A DNA stretch of 14,678 bases from an uncultured Haloferula sp. (GCA_946885645.1 CAMPGU010000080.1:1-14678), one strand, 5' to 3'. Numbered from the stretch's first letter, positions 6,632 through 13,907 are shown. Notes: a model not told the origin generated them from the sequence alone. Translations and numbers: made by a program.

Positions 6632-8446
6632 TCACGCTTCTTTCGCCCAGAGCCGGCGGACCAAGGAAAGCAGGGCCGCGGAGGAAGCGAGGAAGATGGC
6701 GCCGAGGAGCGCACCTTGGCTGGTCTTTCCGTAGATGAAGCTGCCGGTGGCAAAAAGCCCGGTCCAGATCGCGGTCACGCCCAGGATCGTTCCCAGCAGG
6801 GCCATCGGCAGGCTGTCGGGGGAGGCCGGCAGCCCGCTTTCCTCGCGGATCTTCGCCCAGCCCGGCCCCGCGGGCCGCACCTTGCGGTAGAATGCATGCA
6901 GGGTCGCCGCGTCCGTCGGTTTGCTCAGGAAGGTGGCGAGCACCCACGCAAGCGTGGTGATGCCCACGCCCAGCGGAAGCTGGTGCTCGATGAACCAAGG
7001 CAGCTCCGTCGCGTTGGAATAGGGCCTGGCGAGGATTTGGAAGATCACCGCGACCGCGAAGGACGCCACCATCGCGGTCACCTCGCTCACGGCGTTGATC
7101 CGCCACCAGAACCAGCGGAATAGGTAGAGCGATCCCGTGCCCGCGCCGATCTGGAGGATCAGCTTGAAATTCTGCTCCGCGGTCTCGAGCCACAGCGTGA
7201 TCGCGCCGGCGATGAGCATCAGCACCACGGTCATCAGGCGGCCGACGGCCACGTAGTGCTTGTCCGTCTTCCCGGGCTTGATGAAGCGCTGGTAGAAATC
7301 GTGCACGAGATAGGAAGTTCCCCAGTTCAGGTGGGTGATGATGGTGGAGACGTAGGCGGCCAGAAGCCCCGCTACCATCAGGCCCAGCCACCCCGCCGGC
7401 AGGAATTTCATCATCGCCGGGTAGGCGATGTCATGGCCCAGCAGCCCGTCCGGCAGGTTCGGGAAGGTCTTCTTGATGTCGGAGAGCTCCGGGTAAACCA
7501 GCATCGAGCAGAGCCCCACGAGGATCCACGGCCAGGGACGCAGGACGTAGTGCGCGAAGTTGAAGAAAAGCGTGCCCCCGAGCGCGTCCCGCTCCGACTT
7601 CGCTGCCAGCATGCGCTGGGCGATGTAGCTGCCGCCTCCCGGTTCCGCGCCGGGGTACCAGTTCGCCCACCACCCGACGAGCAGGGGTATCAACAAGACA
7701 CTCCACAAGAGGCTGCTATCGGACGCGGGGAAGAAGGAAAGCGTCTGCGGCGAGGTGGCCGAGAGCTTGGTAATCAGGCCGTCCATGCCCCCCACTTCCG
7801 GCTGGCTCAAGCTGAAGTAGGCCAGTGCGAAGGCACCCGTCATGGCGATGCCAAACTGGATCATGTCGATCACCAGCACGCCCCATAGGCCGGAGGTCGC
7901 TGCGAAGGCGATATTGATGACCGCGCAAAACGCCAGCGTTTCCCATTTCTCGAAGCCGAACAGGATCCCGGAGATCTTCGTGGCCGCCAGGTTCACCGAG
8001 GCCATGATAATGCAGTTGAAAAAGAGGCCGAGATACACCGCCCGGAATCCGCGCACCGCCTTGGCCGCCCGGCCGCTGTAGCGCAGTTCGTAAAACTCGA
8101 GGTCGGTCAACACCCCGGAGCGGCGCCACAGGCGGGCGAAAAAGAAGACGGTGCTCATCCCCGTGAGCGCGAAGGCCCACCACTGCCAATTCGAGGAGAC
8201 GCCTTCTTTCCGGATCAGGTTGGTCACGAAATTCGGCGTATCGGTCGAAAAGGTGGTAGCGACCATCGAGATGCCGATCAGCCACCAGGGAACCGACTGG
8301 CCGGAGGTGAAGAACTCCGAAACGCTCTCCCCCGACTTCCGGGCGTAAAGGATCGCCGGGATGAAACAGATCGCGACCGATGCAATCAGGATCACCCAAT
8401 CGACGGTCTGGAGTTGCACCGCGAAGACGGGAGGCAGGGCTGGCAT
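6632..8446 (-). CDS. sodium:solute symporter (SSS family)
   Basis: This 604-residue polytopic membrane protein belongs to the SSS family (SGLT/PutP type), which couples solute uptake to sodium entry. About 13 hydrophobic helices can be traced, starting with VDWVILIASVAICFIPAILY (15-34). Family features include TDLEFYELRYSG (114-125) after the third helix, the GLWGVLVIDMIQFGIAMTGA segment (186-205), and AAYVSTIITHLNWGTSYLVHD (363-383), where Ser367-Thr368 occupy the place of the Na2-site hydroxyl residues known from vSGLT. The substrate cannot be read from the sequence. The N-terminus fits the family, so I kept the ATG at 8446, although the bases before it (CTTCCTCC) resemble the 16S anti-Shine-Dalgarno rather than its complement. 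Neighbours are a thioredoxin-like gene upstream and trpD downstream on the same strand; neither suggests a substrate. Confidence 0.9.
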   Translation of the reverse strand: MPALPPVFAVQLQTVDWVILIASVAICFIPAILYARKSGESVSEFFTSGQSVPWWLIGISMVATTFSTDTPNFVTNLIRKEGVSSNWQWWAFALTGMSTVFFFARLWRRSGVLTDLEFYELRYSGRAAKAVRGFRAVYLGLFFNCIIMASVNLAATKISGILFGFEKWETLAFCAVINIAFAATSGLWGVLVIDMIQFGIAMTGAFALAYFSLSQPEVGGMDGLITKLSATSPQTLSFFPASDSSLLWSVLLIPLLVGWWANWYPGAEPGGGSYIAQRMLAAKSERDALGGTLFFNFAHYVLRPWPWILVGLCSMLVYPELSDIKKTFPNLPDGLLGHDIAYPAMMKFLPAGWLGLMVAGLLAAYVSTIITHLNWGTSYLVHDFYQRFIKPGKTDKHYVAVGRLMTVVLMLIAGAITLWLETAEQNFKLILQIGAGTGSLYLFRWFWWRINAVSEVTAMVASFAVAVIFQILARPYSNATELPWFIEHQLPLGVGITTLAWVLATFLSKPTDAATLHAFYRKVRPAGPGWAKIREESGLPASPDSLPMALLGTILGVTAIWTGLFATGSFIYGKTSQGALLGAIFLASSAALLSLVRRLWAKEA

Positions 8447-8484
8447 GGAGGAAGGTGTTAGCCGAGACCCCGGTGGAGCCGCAA
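8447..8484 (-). promoter_or_regulatory. possible promoter of the symporter gene
   Basis: On the minus strand TTGCGG (8479-8484) and TAACAC (8455-8460) are 18 nt apart, and the start codon follows 8 nt after the second box. Both boxes are imperfect. The geometry agrees with the other near-leaderless candidates, and no Shine-Dalgarno sequence is present. Confidence 0.25.
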
Positions 8485-8503
8485 TGGCAAAAAGCGAAAG
8501 CTT

Positions 8504-9085
8504 TTAGTGGAAATAGGGCGGTTCGCTGCCAGTTTTCCATTTGATATTGCAGCCGCTGCTAGGGTAGCTGCGCGCCGCCGGCTCCTCTCCGGCGAGCATC
8601 GATTTGGCGGCGGCGCGCAGGTCGTCGCCACTGGGGATCGCCCCGCTCTTCGGCCGGGTGCTGTCGAATTGTCCGGCGTAATAGAGCCGCAGCTCGTGGT
8701 CGAAGAGGAAGAAATCCGGCGTGCACGCCGCCCCGTAAGCCTTCGCCACCTCCTGCGTTTCATCGAAGAGGTAGGGGAAATTCCAGCCGTGATTCGCAGC
8801 GAAGGTCGCCATGTGCTCCGGCGCATCGGCGGGGTATTTCTCGATGTCGTTCGAGCTGATGGCCACCGTGGCGATGCCTTCCGACTCGATCTCCGCGGCG
8901 AGCGCACCCAGCGCGTCGGCCAGATGGATCACATACGGGCAGTGGTTGCAGGCGAAGACCAGCAGCAAGCCGGAGTTCCCGCGCAACTGGTGGAGTTCGT
9001 GAAGCTTCCCCGCAGGATCGGGCAATTGGAAACCCGGCGCGGCATCACCCCGGCGCAGGGAAAAGGTGGATTGGACTTCGGCCAT
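8504..9085 (-). CDS. cytoplasmic thioredoxin-family (AhpC/TSA-like) redox protein
   Basis: This 193-residue thioredoxin-fold protein has the active site VFACNHCPYV (Cys46 and Cys49, a CNHC motif) in place of CGPC. It has a cis-proline region ACTPDFFLF (120-128, Pro123) and a conserved-looking C-terminal SSGCNIKWK (177-184) with a third cysteine, Cys179. This combination marks a known but functionally uncharacterised group usually annotated as thioredoxin- or redoxin-domain proteins. The opening RRGDAAPGFQLPDPAGK resembles the AhpC/TSA start. No signal peptide or membrane helix is present, so it should be cytoplasmic. I chose the ATG at 9085, preceded by GAAGG at short distance. A GTG at 9097 and a TTG at 9121 are in-frame alternatives. 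It may act as a thiol-disulfide reductase or a peroxidase; the sequence does not decide. It is followed by the symporter gene 57 bp downstream. Confidence 0.88.
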   Translation of the reverse strand: MAEVQSTFSLRRGDAAPGFQLPDPAGKLHELHQLRGNSGLLLVFACNHCPYVIHLADALGALAAEIESEGIATVAISSNDIEKYPADAPEHMATFAANHGWNFPYLFDETQEVAKAYGAACTPDFFLFDHELRLYYAGQFDSTRPKSGAIPSGDDLRAAAKSMLAGEEPAARSYPSSGCNIKWKTGSEPPYFH

Positions 9086-9198
9086 ACCTTCATTCACTTC
9101 CCGGAAGACGGCGGGGGTCAAGGAGAGAGATAAAAGGGAAGAAATAGGAGAAGAGGTCAGAGAACCAGGCGCGGAAGGCTCCCTGCACCTCGATCGGA

Positions 9199-9211
9199 CA
9201 TGCCTGGCATG
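9199..9211. promoter_or_regulatory. perfect 13-bp palindrome, possible operator
   Basis: CATGCC-T-GGCATG is a perfect inverted repeat with a one-base centre, inside the 207-bp gap between the divergent thioredoxin-like gene and the secreted-protein gene. Its size suits a dimeric regulator. No regulator gene is adjacent and only one copy was seen, so the role is a guess. Confidence 0.2.
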
Positions 9212-9292
9212 CGCCTGATGTGGAGCACGCCCGGCAATCCATTTACAACGGAGATATTAAATGTTAACCTCCAACCCTCACCGGCACCCTGC

Positions 9293-10834
9293 ATGTCAAT
9301 CTCCCTTCCGCTGGCGAATCGCCCGATCGTCACGAGCATTCGTAATCCTGCCCCACACGTGGTGTGGGTGCTGATGGCATTCCTTTTTCTTGCTCTGTCG
9401 CTGCCCGGGCGATCCGCACCCCCCACGCCGGCCCCACCACCTTTTCCGGTCGGGAAAATCACCGTGACACCGTCCATGACCGGGCCCGGCAGCCACCCCA
9501 CTTTAACATGGTCCGCCATTCTTCCGGAGAGTCCTCCTTCCGCCGACTACGTGTTTTTCATCCGGCAGGTGCAATTGCCGTATTTGATCGAAATGGATAT
9601 TCAAGTGCCAGACCACGGAGAGCAATCATCTGCGCTTTCCGTCGATCCTGGCGGCAGCACGTTTGAATTCTGGGCGGTCCTCTCGACATCCCCGCCCTCT
9701 TCTTACCTGCTGGATACGATCACCGTCGGGCACTACCTGCCTACCGTCGGGGTGACCATTCGTACGGAAGATCCCTACCTCCCGCTACCGAGAACCCGTG
9801 CCGACCGACCGATTCTCGTGGACGTCGATGTCCAGGGTCTCCTTTCCGACCCCCAGGCTCCGGAGAGCTCGAAAAGCGTTACGCTGTTCCGACAGGTGCA
9901 ATCTTACGGGGCGACCGGCACGGGAGATCCGCTGGATCGCTCCTTGGCCACCCTTGTCTCCCGCGCCGAGATCACGTCCAATGGCATGATCACCGTCTCC
10001 ATCCCCTCCAGTGCGATCCCGGGCACGACTCCTGCAAAGGTTCGGGGCGAAGAACGCTTCACCATCTGTTCGAAGGATGACTATTGGGCAGCCGCGTCCA
10101 TACTCGACTCGGGGCTCGTCCAAGTATGGCCGGTGGCCGATGCCGCCATCAGCGGCATCGGCCAAGGGCAGGTCATCGGCGCGAGCGTGCCGCAGGTGAC
10201 CTTCCAAGTTAATGATCTCTACCCCAGCTCGACGACGTGGGCTCAGATTTATAAGGGGAGTGCTCAGACCGGCGTCACGGGCACCATGATTCCCGGCTCC
10301 AGCGTCGCGATCGACGGCTCGGTCCCGGTCAACCGCACCATTAGCGTCGCCAACTACGGCCCGAACTTCGACTCGGATGGGGTCTGGACCATGGAACTCC
10401 TGACGCAGACGCCCTTCGGCACGGATCGCCTGGCGCAGGTCAGCTTCATCGTCCAGCGCACCGGGATGACGCTCGCGGACTGGCGGCAAGCTCATTTCGG
10501 CAGCGACTCTGACATCGGCGACGGCGCGGATGGGAATGACTACGACAAGGACGGAATCGTGAACCTCATCGAGTTCGCCTTCGGCTTGGATCCGAAGCAA
10601 AGCAGCATCGGGCAGTTGCCCGTGGCGGAGCGCATCGGGGACCAATTCGCCATCCGCTTCACTCCCCCCGAGGGCATCGCCGGCATGCTCCACGGCGCGG
10701 AGTGGAGCAGCACACTCCAGCCGGACAGTTGGCTGCCGGTGACGAATACGGGCGAACTGCCCGAGCACGCCTTCAGCGTCCCCGTAACCGGAAATCCCAG
10801 GCTCTTCCTGCGGCTGAAGGCGACGGCGCAATAG
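9293..10834 (+). CDS. secreted protein of unknown function with C-terminal EF-hand-loop region
   Basis: I do not recognise a specific family for this 513-residue protein. The ATG at 9293 begins a long signal peptide: basic n-region with Arg10 and Arg17, hydrophobic core VVWVLMAFLFLALSLPG around residues 24-40, likely cleavage after RSA, then a proline-rich stretch. The body (about 50-390) is rich in Ser, Thr, Pro and beta-strand-like segments and contains no catalytic motif I can name; it may be made of immunoglobulin-like beta domains. The last 122 residues (392-513) look like a separate module. It opens LADWRQAHFG, has a textbook calcium loop DYDKDGIVNLIE (416-427, DxDxDGxxxxxE), then GLDP, and ends in a beta-rich part closing with RLFLRLKATAQ. 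Such C-terminal regions recur on exported Verrucomicrobiota proteins (recollection, not searched). The first few hundred bases are less GC-rich than their surroundings. A start at 9374 is possible but would remove the charged n-region. Confidence 0.75.
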   Translation: MSISLPLANRPIVTSIRNPAPHVVWVLMAFLFLALSLPGRSAPPTPAPPPFPVGKITVTPSMTGPGSHPTLTWSAILPESPPSADYVFFIRQVQLPYLIEMDIQVPDHGEQSSALSVDPGGSTFEFWAVLSTSPPSSYLLDTITVGHYLPTVGVTIRTEDPYLPLPRTRADRPILVDVDVQGLLSDPQAPESSKSVTLFRQVQSYGATGTGDPLDRSLATLVSRAEITSNGMITVSIPSSAIPGTTPAKVRGEERFTICSKDDYWAAASILDSGLVQVWPVADAAISGIGQGQVIGASVPQVTFQVNDLYPSSTTWAQIYKGSAQTGVTGTMIPGSSVAIDGSVPVNRTISVANYGPNFDSDGVWTMELLTQTPFGTDRLAQVSFIVQRTGMTLADWRQAHFGSDSDIGDGADGNDYDKDGIVNLIEFAFGLDPKQSSIGQLPVAERIGDQFAIRFTPPEGIAGMLHGAEWSSTLQPDSWLPVTNTGELPEHAFSVPVTGNPRLFLRLKATAQ

Positions 10835-10875
10835 ACGTTAAGCCGCGGGTGCGCATTGCCTGATATTCCTGGCGG

Positions 10876-10912
10876 TTGCCATCGGCGCGGGGCCAGCTAG
10901 GTTCCCGCCGCG
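10876..10912 (+). promoter_or_regulatory. candidate promoter of moeB-rhodanese gene, near-leaderless
   Basis: TTGCCA (10876-10881), a 16-nt spacer and TAGGTT (10898-10903) end 9 nt before the ATG at 10913. The nine bases between (CCCGCCGCG) contain no Shine-Dalgarno sequence. With a normal -10 to start-site distance, transcription would begin at or within a few bases of the start codon. This is among the cleanest examples of the pattern in the window. Confidence 0.45.
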
Positions 10913-12046
10913 ATGCCCGAGCTGCCCGCCCTTTCTCCGGAGGAAATCCGCCGCTATGCCCGCCATCTTTCGGTGCCGGGGGTGGGGGAGCAGGGCCAGC
11001 GGAAGCTGAAGGCTTCTTCCGTCCTGATGATCGGGACCGGCGGTCTCGGCTCTCCGGCCGCCCTTTATCTGGCGGCCGCCGGAGTCGGCAGGATCGGCTT
11101 GATCGATCCCGACACGGTGGACCGATCAAATCTCCAGCGCCAGATCCTCCACGGCGAATCGTGGGTGGGAAAATCGAAGCTGGAGAGCGCCGCCGCCCGC
11201 CTGCGCGAGGTGAATCCTCATGTCGAGCTGGAGCTCCTGCCGGTCCGCTTCACGCCGGAGAACGCGATGGAGCTCGTCTCTCGCTACGACGTGGTGCTGG
11301 ATGGCTGCGACAATTTCCCGACGCGCTTCCTCTCCAATGACGCATGCTTTTTCCTGAAGAAGCCGTGCGTGTACGGCTCGATCTTCCGTTTCGACGGGCA
11401 GGTCACGGTTTTCGCCCCCCATCTCGGCGGGCCGTGCTACCGCTGCATGCTGCCCTCGCTGCCTGCGCCGGGTGCCGCGCCGTCCTGCGAGGAAGCGGGC
11501 GTGCTGGGCGTGCTGCCCGGCGTGATCGGCTCGCTCCAGGCGATGGAAACGATCAAGCTGCTGCTCGGCATCGGCGATCCGCCTCTGGGCAAGCTGCTGT
11601 GCTACGACGCGCTCGCCACCACTTTCCGCAGTTTGCGCCTGCGCCGCGATCCGGCCTGCCGGCTCTGCGGGGACGCACCTTCCATTGATACCGTTATGAA
11701 TCCTGAAACCAACGCTTCCGCCTCCTGCTCCGTGCCCGCCACGGACGTTCCTGCCATTTCCGCCGGAGATCTCGCCGCCCGCATCGATGCCGGGGAGGGT
11801 CCCTTCGTTCTGGACGTGCGTCAGCCTGAAGAGGAGGCGGAGGGCGTCATTCCCGGTGCCCGCATGATCCCGCTCCCGGAGCTCCCGGAGCGCCTTGCGG
11901 AGATCCCGGCCGATCGCGAAATCTTCGTCCACTGCCGCTCGGGCGGCCGCTCTTCCCGGGCGGTGAAGCTTCTCCGCGAGGCGGGCATTTCCGGCGCGGT
12001 GAATATCACCGGCGGAATCAACGCGTGGAACGCGCTGGAACGTTGA
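10913..12046 (+). CDS. moeB: MoeB/ThiF-type adenylyltransferase fused to a rhodanese domain
   Basis: This 377-residue protein combines an E1-like activating enzyme with a sulfurtransferase domain, the MoeZ/MoeBR arrangement. Such enzymes adenylate the C-terminal glycine of a small sulfur carrier (MoaD, ThiS or CysO type) and then convert it to a thiocarboxylate. The E1 domain (about 8-255) shows the ATP loop GTGGLGSP (41-48), DPDTVDRSNLQRQ (66-77), catalytic Asp130 in VLDGCDN, zinc ligands CYRC (175-178) and CRLC (249-252), and PSCEEAGVLG with Cys192. After a linker rich in Ala, Ser and Pro, the rhodanese domain (about 280-377) has FVLDVRQPEE and the active-site loop CRSGGRS with Cys341. No sulfur-carrier gene lies nearby, so molybdopterin, thiamine or cysteine synthesis cannot be singled out. 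The last 29 bp overlap the 3' end of rodA on the other strand. Confidence 0.93.
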   Translation: MPELPALSPEEIRRYARHLSVPGVGEQGQRKLKASSVLMIGTGGLGSPAALYLAAAGVGRIGLIDPDTVDRSNLQRQILHGESWVGKSKLESAAARLREVNPHVELELLPVRFTPENAMELVSRYDVVLDGCDNFPTRFLSNDACFFLKKPCVYGSIFRFDGQVTVFAPHLGGPCYRCMLPSLPAPGAAPSCEEAGVLGVLPGVIGSLQAMETIKLLLGIGDPPLGKLLCYDALATTFRSLRLRRDPACRLCGDAPSIDTVMNPETNASASCSVPATDVPAISAGDLAARIDAGEGPFVLDVRQPEEEAEGVIPGARMIPLPELPERLAEIPADREIFVHCRSGGRSSRAVKLLREAGISGAVNITGGINAWNALER

Positions 12047-13262
12047 CCAGCGGCTCCGGCTTCTTTTCCTCGGCGGGCACGTACTGCACGTCCCGGTGCA
12101 CCCACACGCTCTGCACCAGCCCCAGCAGGAACATGCACATCACCACGAAGGTGCCGGAGTAGCTGATGAGCGGCAGGGGGATACCCGTGATGGGCATTAG
12201 GCGGATGCACATGCCGATGTTTTCAAAGATGTGCGCGAAAAACAGGGCTACCACGCCGCCCACGAGCAGCCGCCCCATCGGATCCCGCGCGTAGGTGCCG
12301 ATGAAGAGGCACATGACCAGCAGGAGGGCAAAGGAGGTGAGCATCAGGATGCTGCCGCGGAAGCCTTGTTCCTCCGCCACCACGGGGAAAATGAAGTCGT
12401 TGTGGGCGGTCTTCCAAGGGATGAACTTCTTGTCGTGGAGGGAGCCCTTGTTCTCGTCGGCATTCCAACCCACTCCGCTCCACCCGGATTTCCCGATGGC
12501 GACCTCGATGTGGTGAGGAGCCCAGGCGGCACCGCTGGTGTCCACCTCCTTCCCCTGCACCATGTCGAAGAAGAGCTCGATACGCGCCGTGCCGCGTTCC
12601 GAAACCTGGGGCAGCACGATGTAATAGACGATCGGGAGGATCGCCGCCCCCAGCAGCGCCATGCAGGTCATATAGCGGAAAGGCACGCCGCTTACCAACA
12701 GGCAGACCACCGCCAGCGGGATCCACACCAGCGCGGATCCCATGTCGCCCATCGCCACCACGATCAGGAAAGGGACGCCCGTCAGCAGGCCGATCAGGCC
12801 TACTTTCACCGTCGGTTCTTCCAGGATCCAGCCGACTTTCGGGATCAAGCGGCCGAGACGGGGGAGATCCTGTAAGAGCCACGCAATCAGGAGGATACCG
12901 GAGGTGATGGCGAGCTGGGCAGGCTGGAAACTGAGGCCTCCCGGGAGGTCGATCTGGTGGACGTCCTCGTCCGAGCCCATGATCGACGCGCACAATCCCA
13001 AGCCGATGACGTAAAGGGGTAGCCCCAGCCAGCGGAACCACTTGTAATCGATCAGCGCGGTCGCGAAATAGACCACGGAGCCGATCAGGATCCAGGTCTT
13101 CTGCTTATCCGCATACCAAGCTCCGGCGGAGTCCACTCCCTCCGGCACCGGCAGGTGCCGTGCGGCGCTTTCGATGGAAAGAACGCCGAAAACCAGCAGC
13201 CCGTACATGGTGAGGACCAGGGGCCAATTCAACCCGAGCAATTTCCTGAATAGCGGCGTCAT
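12018..13262 (-). CDS. rodA: RodA/FtsW-family peptidoglycan glycosyltransferase
   Basis: This 414-residue polytopic membrane protein belongs to the SEDS family, which polymerises peptidoglycan glycan strands from lipid II together with a class B penicillin-binding protein. About ten hydrophobic helices are visible. Family landmarks are FQPAQLAI (112-119, usually QPSE.AK), GDMGSALVW (172-180, usually PDLGTA), the large extracellular loop with GWSGVGWNADENKG (260-273), TAHNDFIFPVVAEEQGF (285-301), and MPITGIPLPLISYSGT (356-371). Asp289 in the NDFIF motif corresponds to the essential aspartate of RodA. I prefer RodA over FtsW because of overall resemblance to elongation-type members, but no mreBCD or pbp2 gene is in view to confirm it. 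The start at 13262 gives the expected short cytoplasmic N-terminus; a far upstream extension would overlap the divergent gene. The terminal 29 bp overlap moeB in antisense. Confidence 0.9.
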   Translation of the reverse strand: MTPLFRKLLGLNWPLVLTMYGLLVFGVLSIESAARHLPVPEGVDSAGAWYADKQKTWILIGSVVYFATALIDYKWFRWLGLPLYVIGLGLCASIMGSDEDVHQIDLPGGLSFQPAQLAITSGILLIAWLLQDLPRLGRLIPKVGWILEEPTVKVGLIGLLTGVPFLIVVAMGDMGSALVWIPLAVVCLLVSGVPFRYMTCMALLGAAILPIVYYIVLPQVSERGTARIELFFDMVQGKEVDTSGAAWAPHHIEVAIGKSGWSGVGWNADENKGSLHDKKFIPWKTAHNDFIFPVVAEEQGFRGSILMLTSFALLLVMCLFIGTYARDPMGRLLVGGVVALFFAHIFENIGMCIRLMPITGIPLPLISYSGTFVVMCMFLLGLVQSVWVHRDVQYVPAEEKKPEPLVNVPARSTR

Positions 13263-13302
13263 CGAAAGCGGCCGACCATATCGCCCGGGACCCTGGTGAC
13301 AA
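13263..13302 (-). promoter_or_regulatory. candidate promoter of rodA
   Basis: On the minus strand TTGTCA (13297-13302), a 16-nt spacer and TATGGT (13275-13280) lie 12 nt before the ATG. Both boxes are close to the sigma-70 consensus. The short leader holds no clear Shine-Dalgarno sequence. Confidence 0.45.
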
Positions 13303-13357
13303 GCCGAGTCGCATTTTACTGAAAATGGCGCGGCGGCAGATGTCCGGAGGCAAGTTC

Positions 13358-13394
13358 TTGCGCATTTCCACGGGAGCTCCGATGGTCGTCCGTC
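13358..13394 (+). promoter_or_regulatory. possible promoter of the NTF2-like gene
   Basis: TTGCGC (13358-13363) and GATGGT (13381-13386) are separated by 17 nt, and the ATG follows after 8 nt. Both boxes are weak. It is listed because its geometry repeats that of the neighbouring genes and because it shares the 132-bp divergent gap with the rodA promoter. Confidence 0.25.
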
Positions 13395-13907
13395 ATGCGA
13401 CGTCTCCTCGTTCCGATCACCGCCTTCCTCGTCCTTGCCGGGGCTTTCGCGTGGTGGTGGTCCCGGCCCGAACGGGTGGTTTCGCGGCGGGTGGCCGGAT
13501 TGTTCGATTCGGCCGAAGTCGGTGCCGATGCCGGAAACGTCACGCGCAGTACCCGCGGCACGGCCATCGAGGGCTACCTGGCCCCGCGGATCACCTTCGA
13601 GGGGCCGGAGGGGCCGACCGAGGAGGTGGAGGGCTCGCGGAGGCGGGAGGATATCGTGACCATGTACGGTGCCTTGGCGCGGTTCTCCCATGAAATTTCG
13701 CTCCGCGATCTGGACATCCAGTCCGTCACCGTCAGCGGGGATCAGGCCGATGTGACCGCCACCCTGGATGCCGTGATCGCCCTCCCTAATGAGGAACGGC
13801 CGGTGGACGGGATTCAGAATCTCTCGCTCTCGTGGCGGAAAATCGACGGCAAGTGGCTGCTGGAGAGGGCGAAGTGGAGTGAATCCGGGCGCGGAGCCCG
13901 GAAATGA
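13395..13907 (+). CDS. small membrane-anchored or exported NTF2/SnoaL-like protein
   Basis: This 170-residue protein has an N-terminal hydrophobic segment (about residues 4-22, RRLLVPITAFLVLAGAFAWWW), either an uncleaved signal anchor or a signal peptide. The rest resembles the NTF2/SnoaL cone fold. An early helix (ERVVSRRVAGLFDSA) is followed by strands such as LDIQSVTVSGDQADVTATLDAVI (about 107-129) and a closing strand pair LSLSWRKIDGKWLLERAKW (about 144-162), which is typical of that fold. No catalytic residues can be assigned, and such proteins range from enzymes to simple binding domains. The domain would face the periplasm. It is divergent from rodA, which could hint at a cell-envelope role, but that is only context. 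The fold call rests on pattern recognition rather than a search. Confidence 0.7.
   Translation: MRRLLVPITAFLVLAGAFAWWWSRPERVVSRRVAGLFDSAEVGADAGNVTRSTRGTAIEGYLAPRITFEGPEGPTEEVEGSRRREDIVTMYGALARFSHEISLRDLDIQSVTVSGDQADVTATLDAVIALPNEERPVDGIQNLSLSWRKIDGKWLLERAKWSESGRGARK

Noticed and set aside
8490..8505. Short inverted repeat AAAAGC-GAAA-GCTTTT overlapping the stop codon of the thioredoxin-like gene, a possible terminator on the minus strand.
   Set aside because: The stem is only 6 bp and AT-rich, and its T-run is part of the stem itself, so it would make a poor intrinsic terminator.
9785..10831. A 348-codon open frame antisense to the secreted-protein gene.
   Set aside because: The plus-strand frame has a signal peptide and a calcium-loop motif. 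The antisense frame is Arg- and Asp-rich without features.
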